64,000 bases of DNA from Carya illinoinensis. Taxonomy: Eukaryota; Streptophyta; Magnoliopsida; Fagales; Juglandaceae. Where the stretch lies: contig NC_056758.1 of NCBI RefSeq assembly GCF_018687715.1, positions 24,020,501 to 24,084,500 on the forward strand, written 5' to 3'. A program made the translations under genes and the position numbers. The notes beneath the pieces were generated by a model. It made no database searches. It saw only the letters and a list, made by a program, of their open reading frames with translations, and was not told the DNA's origin. This document shows positions 22,647-34,794 of the stretch, in pieces (the first letter of the stretch is position 1; the number at the start of each line of letters is the position of its first letter).

Positions 22647-25600
22647 TGTGACGCCCCCAAATTCCGTTTGGGATCGGACGGACATTTGAAGCGTCGAGAC
22701 ATGCAACACAAGGTTACCTGCCCCCGTTCATGACATATAAGATGCAATATTCCTAACATGCATCTAACAATATGCAATATTCGCAGCGGATAAATTTTTT
22801 CTTTAGCAATACTATGCACCAAATTGAAAATATCCCAAATGCTTAAAACATACTTCATACATAAAAATCCATTGAACAACTAAGATCACAACACTAGTCC
22901 AAAATGGTTATGATCCAAAAAGTAGTAGAGATGCAACTCAATCGTACAAGTAGTAATTTACGTTAATTACTATATCAACATTTATGTCGCACCGTCACTT
23001 AGTCAACTGTGTCTAGTTGATCAGCTCCTGATTCTCCTTCAGGTCCTGTAACAAGATCTACCATTCGGGGGGAATGGTAGTTGGGACTACCAAAGTGAGA
23101 TTTGATTACAAATCTCAGTAAGTTAACAAAAAACTTCCACACAAGCTAATGATGCATGGATGACAGTAAAAGCATAAATGCATAATCAAATTCATAAGTA
23201 ATTAAAGCATAACTTGGAGTACAACATAGCATAATTCACATAACTTAAATTGAAACATGAACTGAACTTGACTTGACATGAACTTGATCTGAAACTTGAC
23301 TTAGCATGAACTTGCTTTGAAACTTGAATTAACATGAAAAATACATACTCCACAGTTGTTGTGGCCCCATGTATTTTACGTGTAAATACATACTCCACAG
23401 TTGTTGTGGCCCCATGTATTCTACGCAAACTTGACTTAACATGAAAAATACATACTCCACAGTTGTTGTGGCCCCATGTATTATACGTATAAATACATAC
23501 TCCACAGTTGTTGTGGCCCCATGTATTCTACACAAACTTGACTTAACATGAAAAATACATACTCCACAGTTGTTGTGGCCCCATGTATTCTACGTGTAAA
23601 TACATACTCCACAGTTGTTGTGGCCCCATGTATTCTACGCCTCACAATTGTAGTAAAATACATACTCCACAGTTGTTGTGGCCCCATGTATTCTACACAA
23701 ACATAATGTACTCAAGATGAAACGTGACTTGAACATAACTTGAAATACATGACCAACTTGAGATAGAAACATTTCGTAACATGGCATAACATATAATAGA
23801 CAACATATTTAACATGACATACTTGCAACAGTGAATATTACATGACTTGACATACATGTAATAGATGGCATACTTAGCATGACGTACTTGTAATGTACAA
23901 TAATACATAACAGAATATATTATGTAACAGATAAAAATTGATGACAGAATAAATTTTGTATAATAAACAATTACGTGATAACTTGGCGTGGCATGACATA
24001 TATGATAACACACATACATACACTGTAGTTCTTTTACTTAGCACACATACACAGTAGACTGCTAGTAAGTTAAAAGCTAACTTACCTCGATCTCCGCGTT
24101 TCTTATAAAACTTCAAGTGCGATCACGAGGAACTGTAATTAGTGATTCTAAAAGTTAGAACTAAATCACTAATAATTTGAAATATGGAAAATACTAACTT
24201 AAAGAGTAAAATTTTCATTTTACTCTCTACATGTGGGAAAATGACCGTTTTACCCATAACTTAAGGATTTTGTATACTAATTCCAAAAGTTTCCAAAATT
24301 TACATTCCTCATGTAAATTTTGTTCTAAACTTAAATATCAATTCAGAAAAATTTAAAACAAAACACAACTATGGAAAACACACTATGGCCGAAACATCCA
24401 TAGGTCATTTCCCTTGATTTTTGTTGCAATTCCTTCCAACTTCAAAACTCATGCTTAAACCAAAATTTTACAACAAACATCTTCCAATTCTAAGTTCAAA
24501 ACCATACTTAAAACATCCATTTAGAAAAAGCTAATAATTAACACCAAACTTTTTTGGTAAAAAGATTCAAGCACTTGAATCACAAGTTTTGACCTTAAAT
24601 CAAAACATCTCCAAGAATTTCAAAAATCAAATCTTACTTCTAACATATTAATAATATCATCCTAACATCAACCATGCTTTAAATCATCGAACTAAAGTCA
24701 CCAAAATCACAAAATAACATTTGGAGTTTTTGGTTTTACACTTAGTCCAAAAACATAAACTTTTTCCTCAACTAGTTTTGATAAATCTCTTGATCTATGA
24801 CTTATAATTATATGATCTTCAAACCAAACCATCACATGGTTTAAAAAGATGTCCAAAAACATATATAAGCTTCTAATTCAAGATCACATGGTTAAAAATT
24901 AACCAAAACATAAATTTAGCCAAGAATATCCACACTTTGGCTTATTTGAATATCTCTTTGCATAAAATTTTATATCTTTGAAACTAACATCAAATATCTT
25001 CAAAATAATAATATAACATGTATATAAGATACTTAGTATCCTCCAATAAAATTATTAAAGTCATTAGAATAGGTTTAGACCACCAAAGAGTTAAACTTTC
25101 TCAAAACAGAAACTGTTTTTCTTCTTCCAGTTTCTAAGTTTCTAAATCTAAGAAAATCTTTCATCAAAACCTTTAATCATGCAAAAATCCTCAACCAATA
25201 GTCATATATACATGTTAAAAATACTCCATAAAAATTTCGGACCAATATCTATCCATTAGCTTGGTCAAAAATTCCAAACTATAACATACTCTCCAGATTC
25301 ACGCCCAGAATGACCTTTCTATGGTTAAAAATACTTTTGACCGACCAAATGATCATCAAATGGGGCAAATAAGATATCCATGTAAACTAGACTCAAAAAG
25401 GAACAACTTATATGAAGGAGACTTTATGATAAAATACTTACAACAGCTTCGAAATGGGCATGCAAAAGAACTCCTAAAAGCTGTCCGAGAGAGAATGTTT
25501 GATATTCTTTTAAAGAAACGTGTAAATGAAGATAAGTTCGTGGGTGATGGCTGGAGATGCTTATGGAAGAGATAAGGGAGATGATAAGGCTGGAGTTGAG

Positions 25601-26266
25601 AGTTGAGTGTGGTTTTCTCCTACCCAAAATATCTATAAAATATTATCTCAAAATATTCTATCCAATAATATCTATAAAAATCAGCTCAATATATTTTCCA
25701 AATGTGGAGTAGACTTGGAAGAGTAAGGTGGTTAAAATATTTCCATGTGTATTTTAAATCTATGTTCTTAAGATATTTTCCAAATGTGTATTTTGCTTAG
25801 GTGTCATGATCTCACACCTTGATTTCCTTCACAATTCCATCTAATGGTTTCTCTTTGTGCTAAGTATCTAATACTATTCATTATGTGTGGTTAAGATCTT
25901 GCCAAGTATCCAAATAAAATTTCGCTAACCTAATTTGGACATTTCACACTGTGATTTTGAAAACACTACATTTAGTACGTTTACCGAGATTACTATTCAC
26001 TCCAAAAATAAACGTAATAAACTTAGTACTGAAAAATCCTAAATATTCAATTAAGCCTAGTGGTGTAGACTATAATGTATTCTGACACTTCTAACTATCT
26101 CAAATAATTAAAATCGCATTTCTGGCACCATAGTGAGTGATTACACTAACTATGTTGACAGGCTAAAACCTATACGATTAGTCGATTCGTGTAAACTTAC
26201 GGAATTTTCACGAGATTCTTAAGGTCAAAAGAAATTCCACAATTGAATTTTTAGCGGGCTGTTACA
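22647..26266 (-). repeat. Complete 3.6 kb LTR (5' LTR)
   Basis: It runs from TGTGACGCCCC to GCTGTTACA on the plus strand. It contains the hairpin minisatellite at 23336-23697. The rest is AT-rich and non-coding; the ORF at 25321-25575 duplicates the one in the truncated LTR. Confidence 0.88.
23336..23697. repeat. Hairpin minisatellite, seven units in a higher-order pattern
   Basis: Seven near-identical units start near 23341, 23386, 23448, 23493, 23555, 23600 and 23657. Spacings alternate 45 and 62 bp (last 57), giving a 107-bp higher-order period. Each unit has outer arms AATACAT/ATGTATT and inner arms CCACA/TGTGG, so it can fold into a two-step hairpin. Minus-strand ORFs with repeated 'IHGATTTVEYVF' are read-through of the array. 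Confidence 0.88.
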
Positions 26267-28832
26267 GAAACGTCCTGCAATTAACATGGAAATTGACTCA
26301 CGGCTTTGCACCAAGTACAACACATGGCTCGATTCACTCCAAGCTGCAGCAAGGCAGGCACCTTTTTGCCCTTTCTGGACATACAGTTGCTGCTAGAGAA
26401 AAGTGATCGGTTACAGTTCTACTAGAGAAAAGTGCCTCGATTATACAAAGTCACGCTTGCAGTGCATCTTCATTTTGGGCTATGTTGATCTATGTGCATG
26501 GAAAGACATTGTTTTTGTTACCTGAATGGTGGGAGAAAACGCAATGGGGGACTTCTCATTTGGTGGTTTTTGCTAGAGAGTTCAGTCGACTCCCAAGACC
26601 CATTTCTCCTCCATTTTTCACTTTTTACATTTCCTTGGTTTTGTGATTGGATTCAACCTTTTATTTACATTGCACTTACATTTAATTTGTTTTTATGTCA
26701 GTTTATTTTCATTTCCATTAGTATTTCTAGTGGTGACTTGTGTTGGATTTTTTTTCATGCTTTGTTGGATTGGTTGGTTTATGTTGGGTTGTTTGGATTT
26801 GTGTTTTGGACTATATTCATTGGAGTTGAATGATTCTAAGTAGTGTAAACTTTTTTGGGGTTAGATCAAACTCTTGGGAGTGGAAAATATTGGATTTCGA
26901 AAGTGCACACATAGTGTTTGATAGAATGTCTCTTAGAACATAAGTTTCGCAATCTTCCATTTATTTCTTGGAAATGTTGGATTAGATGATGTTGATGAAT
27001 GTGGTTTAGCTTCTTAAGTGAGGATAATCATAATTTATTCAATGCACATTCACGATTTCACTAAATGAATGGGAGTGATTGAAGTAGCGTCAAGGTGCAT
27101 TGGAGCAAAAATTTTTATATGCGAGCAAAATATTTCCTTATTCCCCACTTGTGTTTGACACCCTACTTTCTTTGTTTTTCTTACACATCTTTTAGCACTC
27201 ATTCACCATCTCATACAAAAGGAAACAAGGACATATTTAGCAAATGTCTAAAAATAATCAATTTTCATTGTGAATACCATTGTAGATAACTTTAGGTAAT
27301 AATTTTCTTTTAACTTCGATAGTGAATGAATTTACATTTTAAATTAATCATTCATTGAGAAAATGACTTAGGGACTTCCCTATTACTATTTGACAATTCT
27401 TATACTTGAGAGTAACTCTTAAAACACTTTTTAAAGTGAGTCACGGTGAGCTTTCCATGTAGATATATGACTCTTGAATTGAGGAGAACCTCCCAAGCAC
27501 GTACCTTACCGGGCAATGTAGATATATGCTTGATCACCCACGTACCTTACTGGGCAATGAAATCTTTCTTAAGCCGATGAAGTGCATGGGTTTGAGTGGA
27601 CCCTGTGTGGCACGTTGCCCTAGTAAACACTTTGGCCACCGTGTATAGCCAAGGAGGTGGTTGCCCGCCACCTTCGTGGGTGATCAAGCAAGGCCTCAGA
27701 CCAAGGGATGGGTTTTAGGTAGGTGGAGCACTTTTCTTGGGCAGATGGAGAGTTCATGTAGGTAGCTCCTGAGCACGCAGTAAGTACCGAGTAGTGCAGT
27801 GACCTTCTCGAGTTGTGTTCCTGTGCTGTGTGATATTGAATCTCTCTTGAGTGGAAAAGTGCATGGGTCCGACCTAAGGGTCCCGTGCTAGTGAAGGACT
27901 GCAGAGGAGGTGACCACCATAGGCCCAAGGCCATCCCAAGTGCACAGGGCTGTGCCCCACAAAGACACTCGTGCACGGCCACCACAGGAGGTTGCCATTT
28001 AGGCTAGAAAAGAGGTGACCGGTGGACCACCTGGTTGCCGCTACAGCTCCTGTCGCACCACAATGACCATCGACAGGTCAGCTAGGCTAGAGGTGGGGCA
28101 CCTTAAGCCCTTTGCCATGAGTAAGGCGATGTGTTCCTATGTCTGTGGCCTTTGGCCACCATGTGTTAGCCACAGGTGTCGGGGACACCACCGAGGTAGC
28201 CAGAGAAGGCTAACGAACCATAGGGGTTTCCGCCGACACCCCTTTCATCTACAACCTTGCTACCCGTGCCTTAGCCCCTAGCGTGACAAGACATGGTTTG
28301 TATGGAACAATGCTGGGGGGAATGGGTGGTTGGCAACCAGTCCAGAAGAATAAGATGGCGTCGACGGTCATCATGGTGATTGTCGGTACTGCGCCTAGGT
28401 AGTGCCACAACTAGGTCGTGGTACCATTGGGTGCACGGCGGGTGTGGTTTGTGTGGCCACTGGCACCACCTTGGTCAGCACCATAGTGGGCCATAGCGTC
28501 ACTGGGTGCACGACGTGCACCCAAGTGCTCCCATGCATGCCATGGCCCACATGTGGTGCATGGGCACTGTGCATATGTCCTAAGCATGACTTACACACCC
28601 CGGGCCAGGGAGGTGAGTAGCTCGGTTAGTTGAGCCGCAAGTGCCATGTATAGGCCCCTACGAGTAAGCCTAATTTTTGCGATATCATTAATAAAAATAA
28701 AAGTAGTGCAGCTGGTTGTACTTATCTGGAAAAATTCACACTGGTCTAGTTGAAGATTATTCACTGCATCAGAAAGTCATCATTCTCCCACCTCAGGCTT
28801 AGAAAGTGATCAGATCCCACAGATGGCACCAC
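26267..28832. other. Remnant interior of the Tat-like host, no gene recognised
   Basis: 26267-27440 is AT-rich and featureless apart from short ORFs rich in Phe and Trp without domain signs. 27440-28660 is GC-rich, with a short duplication 'cacgtaccttac(c/t)gggcaatg' near 27495 and 27540. On the minus strand this would be the leader and gag zone of the host element, but no gag motif is visible. Confidence 0.45.
28815..28831 (-). promoter_or_regulatory. Putative primer binding site of the Tat-like host
   Basis: The minus strand reads TGGTGCCATCTGTGGGA directly after the LTR edge at 28833. It resembles the TGGCGCCGTCTGTGGG type of primer site seen in Tat-lineage elements, with a few transitions. 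Confidence 0.5.
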
Positions 28833-29159
28833 TGTTGATGATCTAAAAATCATACAATAGGCCAAAAGGGGTGAAAGACTCATTCCTAGCCCACTGAGGC
28901 AATTCAAGCCTTGAACAGTGTGGTTTGGGTGCCCTTGGCAGTGGTTCGATGTGGAACATACAATCTCGGTGCATACATTCATGGCTGTGAAAGGAAGAAA
29001 GTATGAAGAAAATAAAGGAGGTGAAACACATATTTATGTGGTTCGGTATAATGCCTATATCTACAGGTGTTTGAGGAAGAGGGAGATGAACACTTGAGTT
29101 AGAGGTCTCTATCCAGAGGTTGAAGGAAGAGTTGAAGAAGAAGAGGCGAAGATGGAGAA
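28833..29159 (-). repeat. LTR of the Tat-like host, left part of the interrupted copy
   Basis: It aligns with 7784-8195 and is broken at 29159 by the 8.0 kb insertion. The last five bases GAGAA are the target site. Confidence 0.7.
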
Positions 29160-31554
29160 TGAGACACCCCCAAATCCCCATGCACGGACACGGGGAAATC
29201 GAGACGTCCGGATGATGACCTCACGGGTCATCACCCTATCGACGTGTGCCAAGTGTGTGTATAAGCGAAGAATGTGCACAAGAAATACGCAGCGAAAAGC
29301 AAGTCAGTAACTAAGTACTAGAATTTTTCTTAATTTTAATACAAAGCTATTCAAAACATACATAAATAAATATTACAAGACACGAATATAATTTAATATC
29401 AACTACAAAACATAACATCAGCATCCCGGCGGAGCCGCATCCTCGGGCTCAGCCTCCTCCTCCTCATCCTCGATCTCTGCACCAAAATCTACGGTACCAA
29501 AAATGATGCCGCAGGTAAGTAAACTCCAAACACCACTAGATAAAAACATATAAAACTCAAACAACATGGATGCAAGAAAAGCCAATGCACATGTCCCGCA
29601 AAACCATATTTTTACCACGCACGCCAAAAACCCATTTGGCCCATAAAAACATATCCTTAAAACCAAGCCTTGCCATTATCCCAGATAATGGCTCAAACCA
29701 CAATTTTCCCAGAAAATGGATCAATGCCTCGAAAAACAACATCGCCATTTTCCCAGAAAATGGCCCACATCCGAAAACCATAAAAACAATCCGGTTATGC
29801 ATGCACCATGATCTCCCCTAGGGATCACCAGCACACCCTGGCTCTGTGCCACACCGCAGGTAACGACTACGCATGTGACACCTAAACGAGCGATGCCCAC
29901 ACTCGCGCCCAGCGCGTACCTGGCCAGGCCATCCTCTAGCCCTCGCCAGCGAAGGGCCACGGAGTCGGTGAGTAGAGCGATACCCAGACTCGCGCCCAGC
30001 GCGTACCTGGCCGGGCCATCCTCTAGCCCCGCTCTTGTCGTCGCCCAGCGACAACTCAGGGGACGTCACTCAGTATTATCCACTCCCGAGTGACCAGAGG
30101 AGCTCCACCGAGATAATAACCCATCCCGGCTTGGGCTCGTGAGACACACGCACCCGAAAATCCATTCACGCCAGCAAAACAGGATTTCTCAAATAAAATA
30201 AAATACACGTGCATGCACCATGCAAATGCAATTATCAATGCACAAAACAAACAACCAGCCATAATACAATAAATCAAGCAACTTCGTCCTCCATCCATCC
30301 GACCCCCGAACTCCTCGGACTCAGTCCGGAATCAACCAACCAGCAGATAAAATAAATTGAATGAGCGATATATATTTAAATCTGAAAATAGGGTTTGGAA
30401 AATACTTACAGCTATACGGTATTTTTAGAAAGCTTGCGGCGTTACAAACGGCGGAGGAAAAGCAACGTAACAGTGTAATTTACACTGTGGCCGTGGGTTG
30501 TAAAATACCCACTTTTGAACGGGGACAAACTAAGGCTCGGGATTGATAGGGAATGGCCTTGAGATATTTATGAAGCTAAGGAAAATGAGTTTTGGCCGTG
30601 GGTGGTGGTGGAAATGGCGGTCGAAGGCCAAAAAGGGGCTGAACTGAGTTGAGCTCGTGGGAGCTGCTCCGGCAACGGATCGAGGCCGGAAATGGGTGGT
30701 TTAGGTCGGCAAGAGGTAGGGGAAGAAGCTGTGAAAAGATGGTGGCCGGAGGTGGTGCGACGGCGCTGGAAACGGTGAAAAATCATATGGCTTGGAGGAG
30801 CTCGTGGCGGCTAACGGTGGCTCGGATGGAGGTGAAACTTGGTGGGGATGTTCAACGGTGAGAGGGGAAGAAAACTGTGTGGGTGGTGTAGGCCACTCCA
30901 CCGGTGAGCGGCGGTTCTGGGCTGCGAAAGCAACCGGCGACAGGGGCAAAAACAGAGTAGGTGCAGCAACTTTCGGCGGCTCTCGAAGGCTAATGGCTGG
31001 TCCGATGGCTCTGAAAATTGGTGGGGATGATCTCTGGTGGAAGGGGAAGAGAATGGTGGTGGAGGTGCACTAAACGGTGGCCGGACGGCGGAGAACTGGC
31101 TGGTCAAAGTGGAGGTGACGGGAAGGAGAAAAGAGAGGAGCTGCGCACGGGGAGAGGGGGAAATGGGAAGAAAAAGAAGAAGAAAAAAAAGAAGAAAAGA
31201 AAGAAAAGAAGAAAAGAAAAGGAAAAAGAGAAAAAGAAAAAGAAAAGAAAAGAAATGAGGTCCAATCCTCACCTCTGGAGTCCAACAACTGATCTAACGA
31301 AAATAAGTTTAAAAGCAATAAAACTAAGAAAATATTTTAAACACAACGTAAAGCTAAAATATAATAATTAACTAGTAAAAACAAACTATTTAATTTTAAA
31401 TCCAAAGACAAGCTAAAATAAATTAAACAGCAATTTAAATTCAACAACAATTAAAATCTAATTAAAATCCGATAATTTAAAATAAAAGAAATATTATATT
31501 AATTAAATTAAAATATTCCTTCAGTGAAAATGCACATAAAAACGGGATGTCACA
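29160..31554 (-). repeat. 3' LTR of the gag-less element
   Basis: It starts TGAGAC and ends ATGTCACA on the plus strand. Its right third is purine-rich and low complexity (31130-31260). Several long ORFs on both strands lie in GC-rich, proline- or lysine-biased sequence and are not genes. Confidence 0.9.
29418..29666 (-). other. Conserved short ORF in the LTR (82 codons)
   Basis: The predicted peptide has a hydrophobic middle (possible membrane segment) and an acidic end 'AEIEDEEEEAEPEDAAPP'. The same frame is open in the partner LTR (35053-35301). A related 73-codon frame occurs in the element at 57567 (59111-59332). It could be an LTR-encoded peptide or simply a conserved LTR segment with a GAG-rich repeat. 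Confidence 0.3.
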
Positions 31555-31572
31555 TCCTTCCCCCCTTAAAAT
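31555..31572 (-). promoter_or_regulatory. Polypurine tract of the gag-less element
   Basis: The minus strand reads AAGGGGGGAAGGA, abutting the LTR start TGTGACATCCC. Confidence 0.85.
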
Positions 31573-31592
31573 AAATTTCGTCCTCGAAATTT
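31573..31592. repeat. Palindrome next to the polypurine tract
   Basis: AAATTTCG, loop TCCT, CGAAATTT: 8-bp perfect arms, in the same position as at 20402-20419 and 63455-63476. Confidence 0.75.
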
Positions 31593-34500
31593 GTGAGATC
31601 AATATCAGCGTCAAGTAGGATACACTACGCAACTCAGAGTATACTTGAGAAAATCATACCATCAGCCATTTCCACACAAGTATGATTAAAGATCTCTCCA
31701 ATTATACTCCTAAAGCAATTCCATCATATTCGTACTAGTCTCCCAGCGACGCATCACGTCTAGAACTCCTAAAGCAGCCACGTGAACCGGAATCACCATA
31801 TCGTCAAGAACTTCAAAAGCACACCCAAGAAAATTCTAAAAATTATTACTTCTTAGAATGAATTGTATTAACCTCAATCAACTTTCATGCTATATCATCG
31901 AAACTTTCATTGTATACAATATCTTGGTAACCTAATAGTCACTTCCAAAATAAACCATCAATAAACATAATTCGCCCAAACAAAATATTACTCTCCAATT
32001 ACAAGCACCTTCTCAAAATTTTAAGTCATCACTAATTACTCAAAATCAGCACACCTAATCATGAACTATCACTCCTATTTCCTCAATTATCTCTAGCTAC
32101 CTTAACTAAATCAAAATTCCGCAACGACACCCATGATCATCAACAAAGAAGACGATATCAATCAATTGCAACCTTCCAAATTAAAAACAAGTATCATTAT
32201 CTCAAAATACACCAATCTCATCTAAGATAAAGAACATAGGGCTCGAATCCGTCCCGACCAACTAATAAAGCACCTATAACTCCTACTTAACAACTTACAC
32301 TTTCAAGATCATCACTTAAATTCTGAATATCGTCTAATTTAGAGATAACTAAATTCACTACGAACCATGATTAAATTCACGATAACCTTAATAAACCCTT
32401 CTTATAAACTCACTTACCTACTTCTATTCTCATAACCCTAATATGAGCACGACTATTTCCTTCAATTGCATACAAAATTAAATCTCAAGATAGGCCATGC
32501 TATTCAAACCTCCAATCCATCAAAACTATGGCACTACCCTCTTAACTTCTACTGCTTATTACCTTACGTACCTGTTTAGGCTAATCACCGTTGATTCCCA
32601 AACTTCCACTTTCAAGATTTTATTATCCACTACATATGGCGACTCAACAATCTCTCTTCAAGTTAAATAAAATGTATATAATTCTCCCAGCTGGACACTC
32701 AAACTCCAAAGGAAAGTATAGCCTCAAAATTTAAATTCCTGTGTGACCTCAAGTCACAATTAATTCTTGAAGATAGTCTCAACAATAAATGCCAACCATC
32801 ACTCCAATTGGTAACCCACTTCAACTGTACACTCTGATCAACTCACTAAGAACTCGAAGTTAAAATCTATTGAATTTAATACTATCACATCTAATCCACT
32901 TCAGTACTCACCAAAGCCACTTCTCTCAAGCCAAAAAGAGACTAGGATTTGTACTCTCCGAAATCCATACACCCTCACCACCACTATAAATGGATCTCAT
33001 GTACGCTTAGCTAAGATTAATAATCATTTTAACGTATAAGTGATCCATCACTTCCATTTCCAACATCCGTACCTTATCCTCAAAATAAACAAAATTTCAT
33101 TTCCCAAAACCTGCATCAACTATTATCCTCAACTCGGTATGAATCAATCCTAAAACTTATCACTATAACCTCAAGCTATAACAATTATTGCCAACCCACA
33201 TTCCATTGAGTAACACGCTTCGACTGAACGCTCCAATCGATTCACCACTATCACGTGTCAGTCTCATACATCCTTAGCCGAAACCAATAGTCATTCCAAC
33301 GTACAAGTAATCCATTACTACTATTTCCATCATCTGGACTTATATCCGCAAATCAACATGAATCATTCCTATATCCGCTTAACTTATACCCTTAATATTA
33401 GCAAATAGTTATCGCTTAAAGCTTTGTACTAAAAATAACCTTAAACCTGCTGATAATCCGTTCCCAAAAGTCTCTAGAACATAAGGTCTCAACTTCAATC
33501 GAATTCAATACCAACAATTAAACTATTGCTTCCAAAACCTCAATGGATCTATTTCTTCCGAACCGACAAAAATCATTTCCGAAAATCGATTACTACAACC
33601 TCGAGTTAACAATAGTCATTTTCTGAACTAAGTCAATATCTACAATCCTCAAAGAAGTATATGAGCTAAATCATTACCTTCCATTCTCAAAGAAATGTAC
33701 CCCAGAAAAATTTCATATTATTAACTAAACTCTGATCAACCCCATTTTAATGGTTGCAAACTAATCACTCTCCAGAGTGGATCAAGCTAGCACCCCAAGT
33801 CTGTAAAACTAAGCACTCAACTCTTATTATAAATTGGTCCTCCAACTCTGCAATTCTAAATCCTTAAATCAAATAAGAATAATTTCTAGAATTTCTAAGA
33901 TCAATGAGCTTACACCCCATAATAGAACAATCGGCTCCCAAAGCTTTTAAAATCTAATACATTAACGAATAATAAATCATTTTCTGAAATCTTCGGAATT
34001 GATGGCTTTAATCCAAAACATTCACCTTAAAACCTGTAAATTTTAAAACCCCAATTGCCACCAAATTGTTCATCCGAATCAGCGAAATTTAAAACTTGAA
34101 ATTTAATTATTTCCCCCAAAGCTTGTCGAACCTAAAACCTTAATTACCAAAATCTTATTTCCTAAAATCTATAAGGCCTCAAACCTTAGATAAAATTATC
34201 TTAAACCAATCCTTAAAGTTCGTTGAACCTACACTCTCCTATTCTATAGCCTCATTACATAAATTCTACAAAACCTAAGACCTCAACCATCTTAAGCGAC
34301 TTAAAGCTAACTCCCCTCCTTAGTTGCAACTTACATTCCTACTCCCAAGAAATTGTCTAATCCATGTCGTTCCCTTCTAGCCACAATATTATAAAAGTAA
34401 CCCACCTCTATAAAATTCAACCCTACTTCACTAAGTATTTTTTGTTTTTTTTTTTCCTATCAACGACATTCTCAATAGTACCGTCCTCCTGCCATAGCAC

Positions 34501-34780
34501 AATTCTCAACCCCACTTTTTAACTCCGAACAAAACCAAACAAAACAACTTAAAACAAAATAAATAAAACAAATAAACAACATACTTGCAATTCAAATAAA
34601 ATCAAATCAAACCAAACCAAATCAAATGGAATTAAATAAAATAGATTCAAATCAAATCAAATCGAATCAAGTTAAAGAAAAACAATTCAACTTAAATAAA
34701 TTAAAATAATTTTAACGCCAGCTTTTAAAACTTTCTCGTACTCCACCTATGGGACATGTGGTTTTATCCAGAGCCGAACC
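31593..34780 (-). other. Non-coding interior of the gag-less element
   Basis: 3.2 kb with no ORF worth calling. On the minus strand many words recur in degenerate form ('ttagaatttcaca', 'ggaatgattt', 'tttaaggt'). This is similar to the interior of the + strand relative, where the repetition is easier to see (61140-62000). 34435-34710 is an A-rich microsatellite-like stretch of 'aaataaaacaaa' and 'caaatcaaat' words. Confidence 0.6.
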
Positions 34781-34792
34781 GCTCTGATACCA
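34781..34792 (-). promoter_or_regulatory. Primer binding site, initiator tRNA-Met
   Basis: The minus strand reads TGGTATCAGAGC just after the LTR edge at 34795. Exact match to the plant iMet primer site. Confidence 0.9.
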
Positions 34793-34794
34793 CC

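Larger units (their letters stand above)
17824..26266 (-). mobile_element. Non-autonomous LTR element with 3.6 kb LTRs, left LTR truncated
   Basis: The right LTR (5' on the minus strand) is complete at 22647-26266. The left LTR keeps only the inner 2,556 bp (17824-20379), identical in length to 23711-26266 and differing by about 15 substitutions (about 0.6%), so it inserted recently. The initiator tRNA-Met primer site is at 22632-22643 and the polypurine tract at 20380-20397. The internal region is only 2.27 kb: a decayed gag zinc-knuckle fragment on the element's strand and a clean antisense ORF at 21052-21480. There is no pol. The right flank is GAAAC; no duplication can be scored because the left end is lost. 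Confidence 0.85.

Noticed and set aside
23192..23687. Minus ORFs with repeated 'IHGATTTVEYVF', and regular repeat-spacer spacing like a CRISPR array
   Set aside because: The ORFs read through a minisatellite. The spacers are themselves repeated, the repeats contain nested arms, and this is a plant LTR, so it is neither a gene nor a CRISPR array.
27620..28620. GC-rich ORFs of 67-121 codons on both strands
   Set aside because: Overlapping frames in GC-rich repeat-like DNA with no domain, no consistent codon signal and no splice structure.
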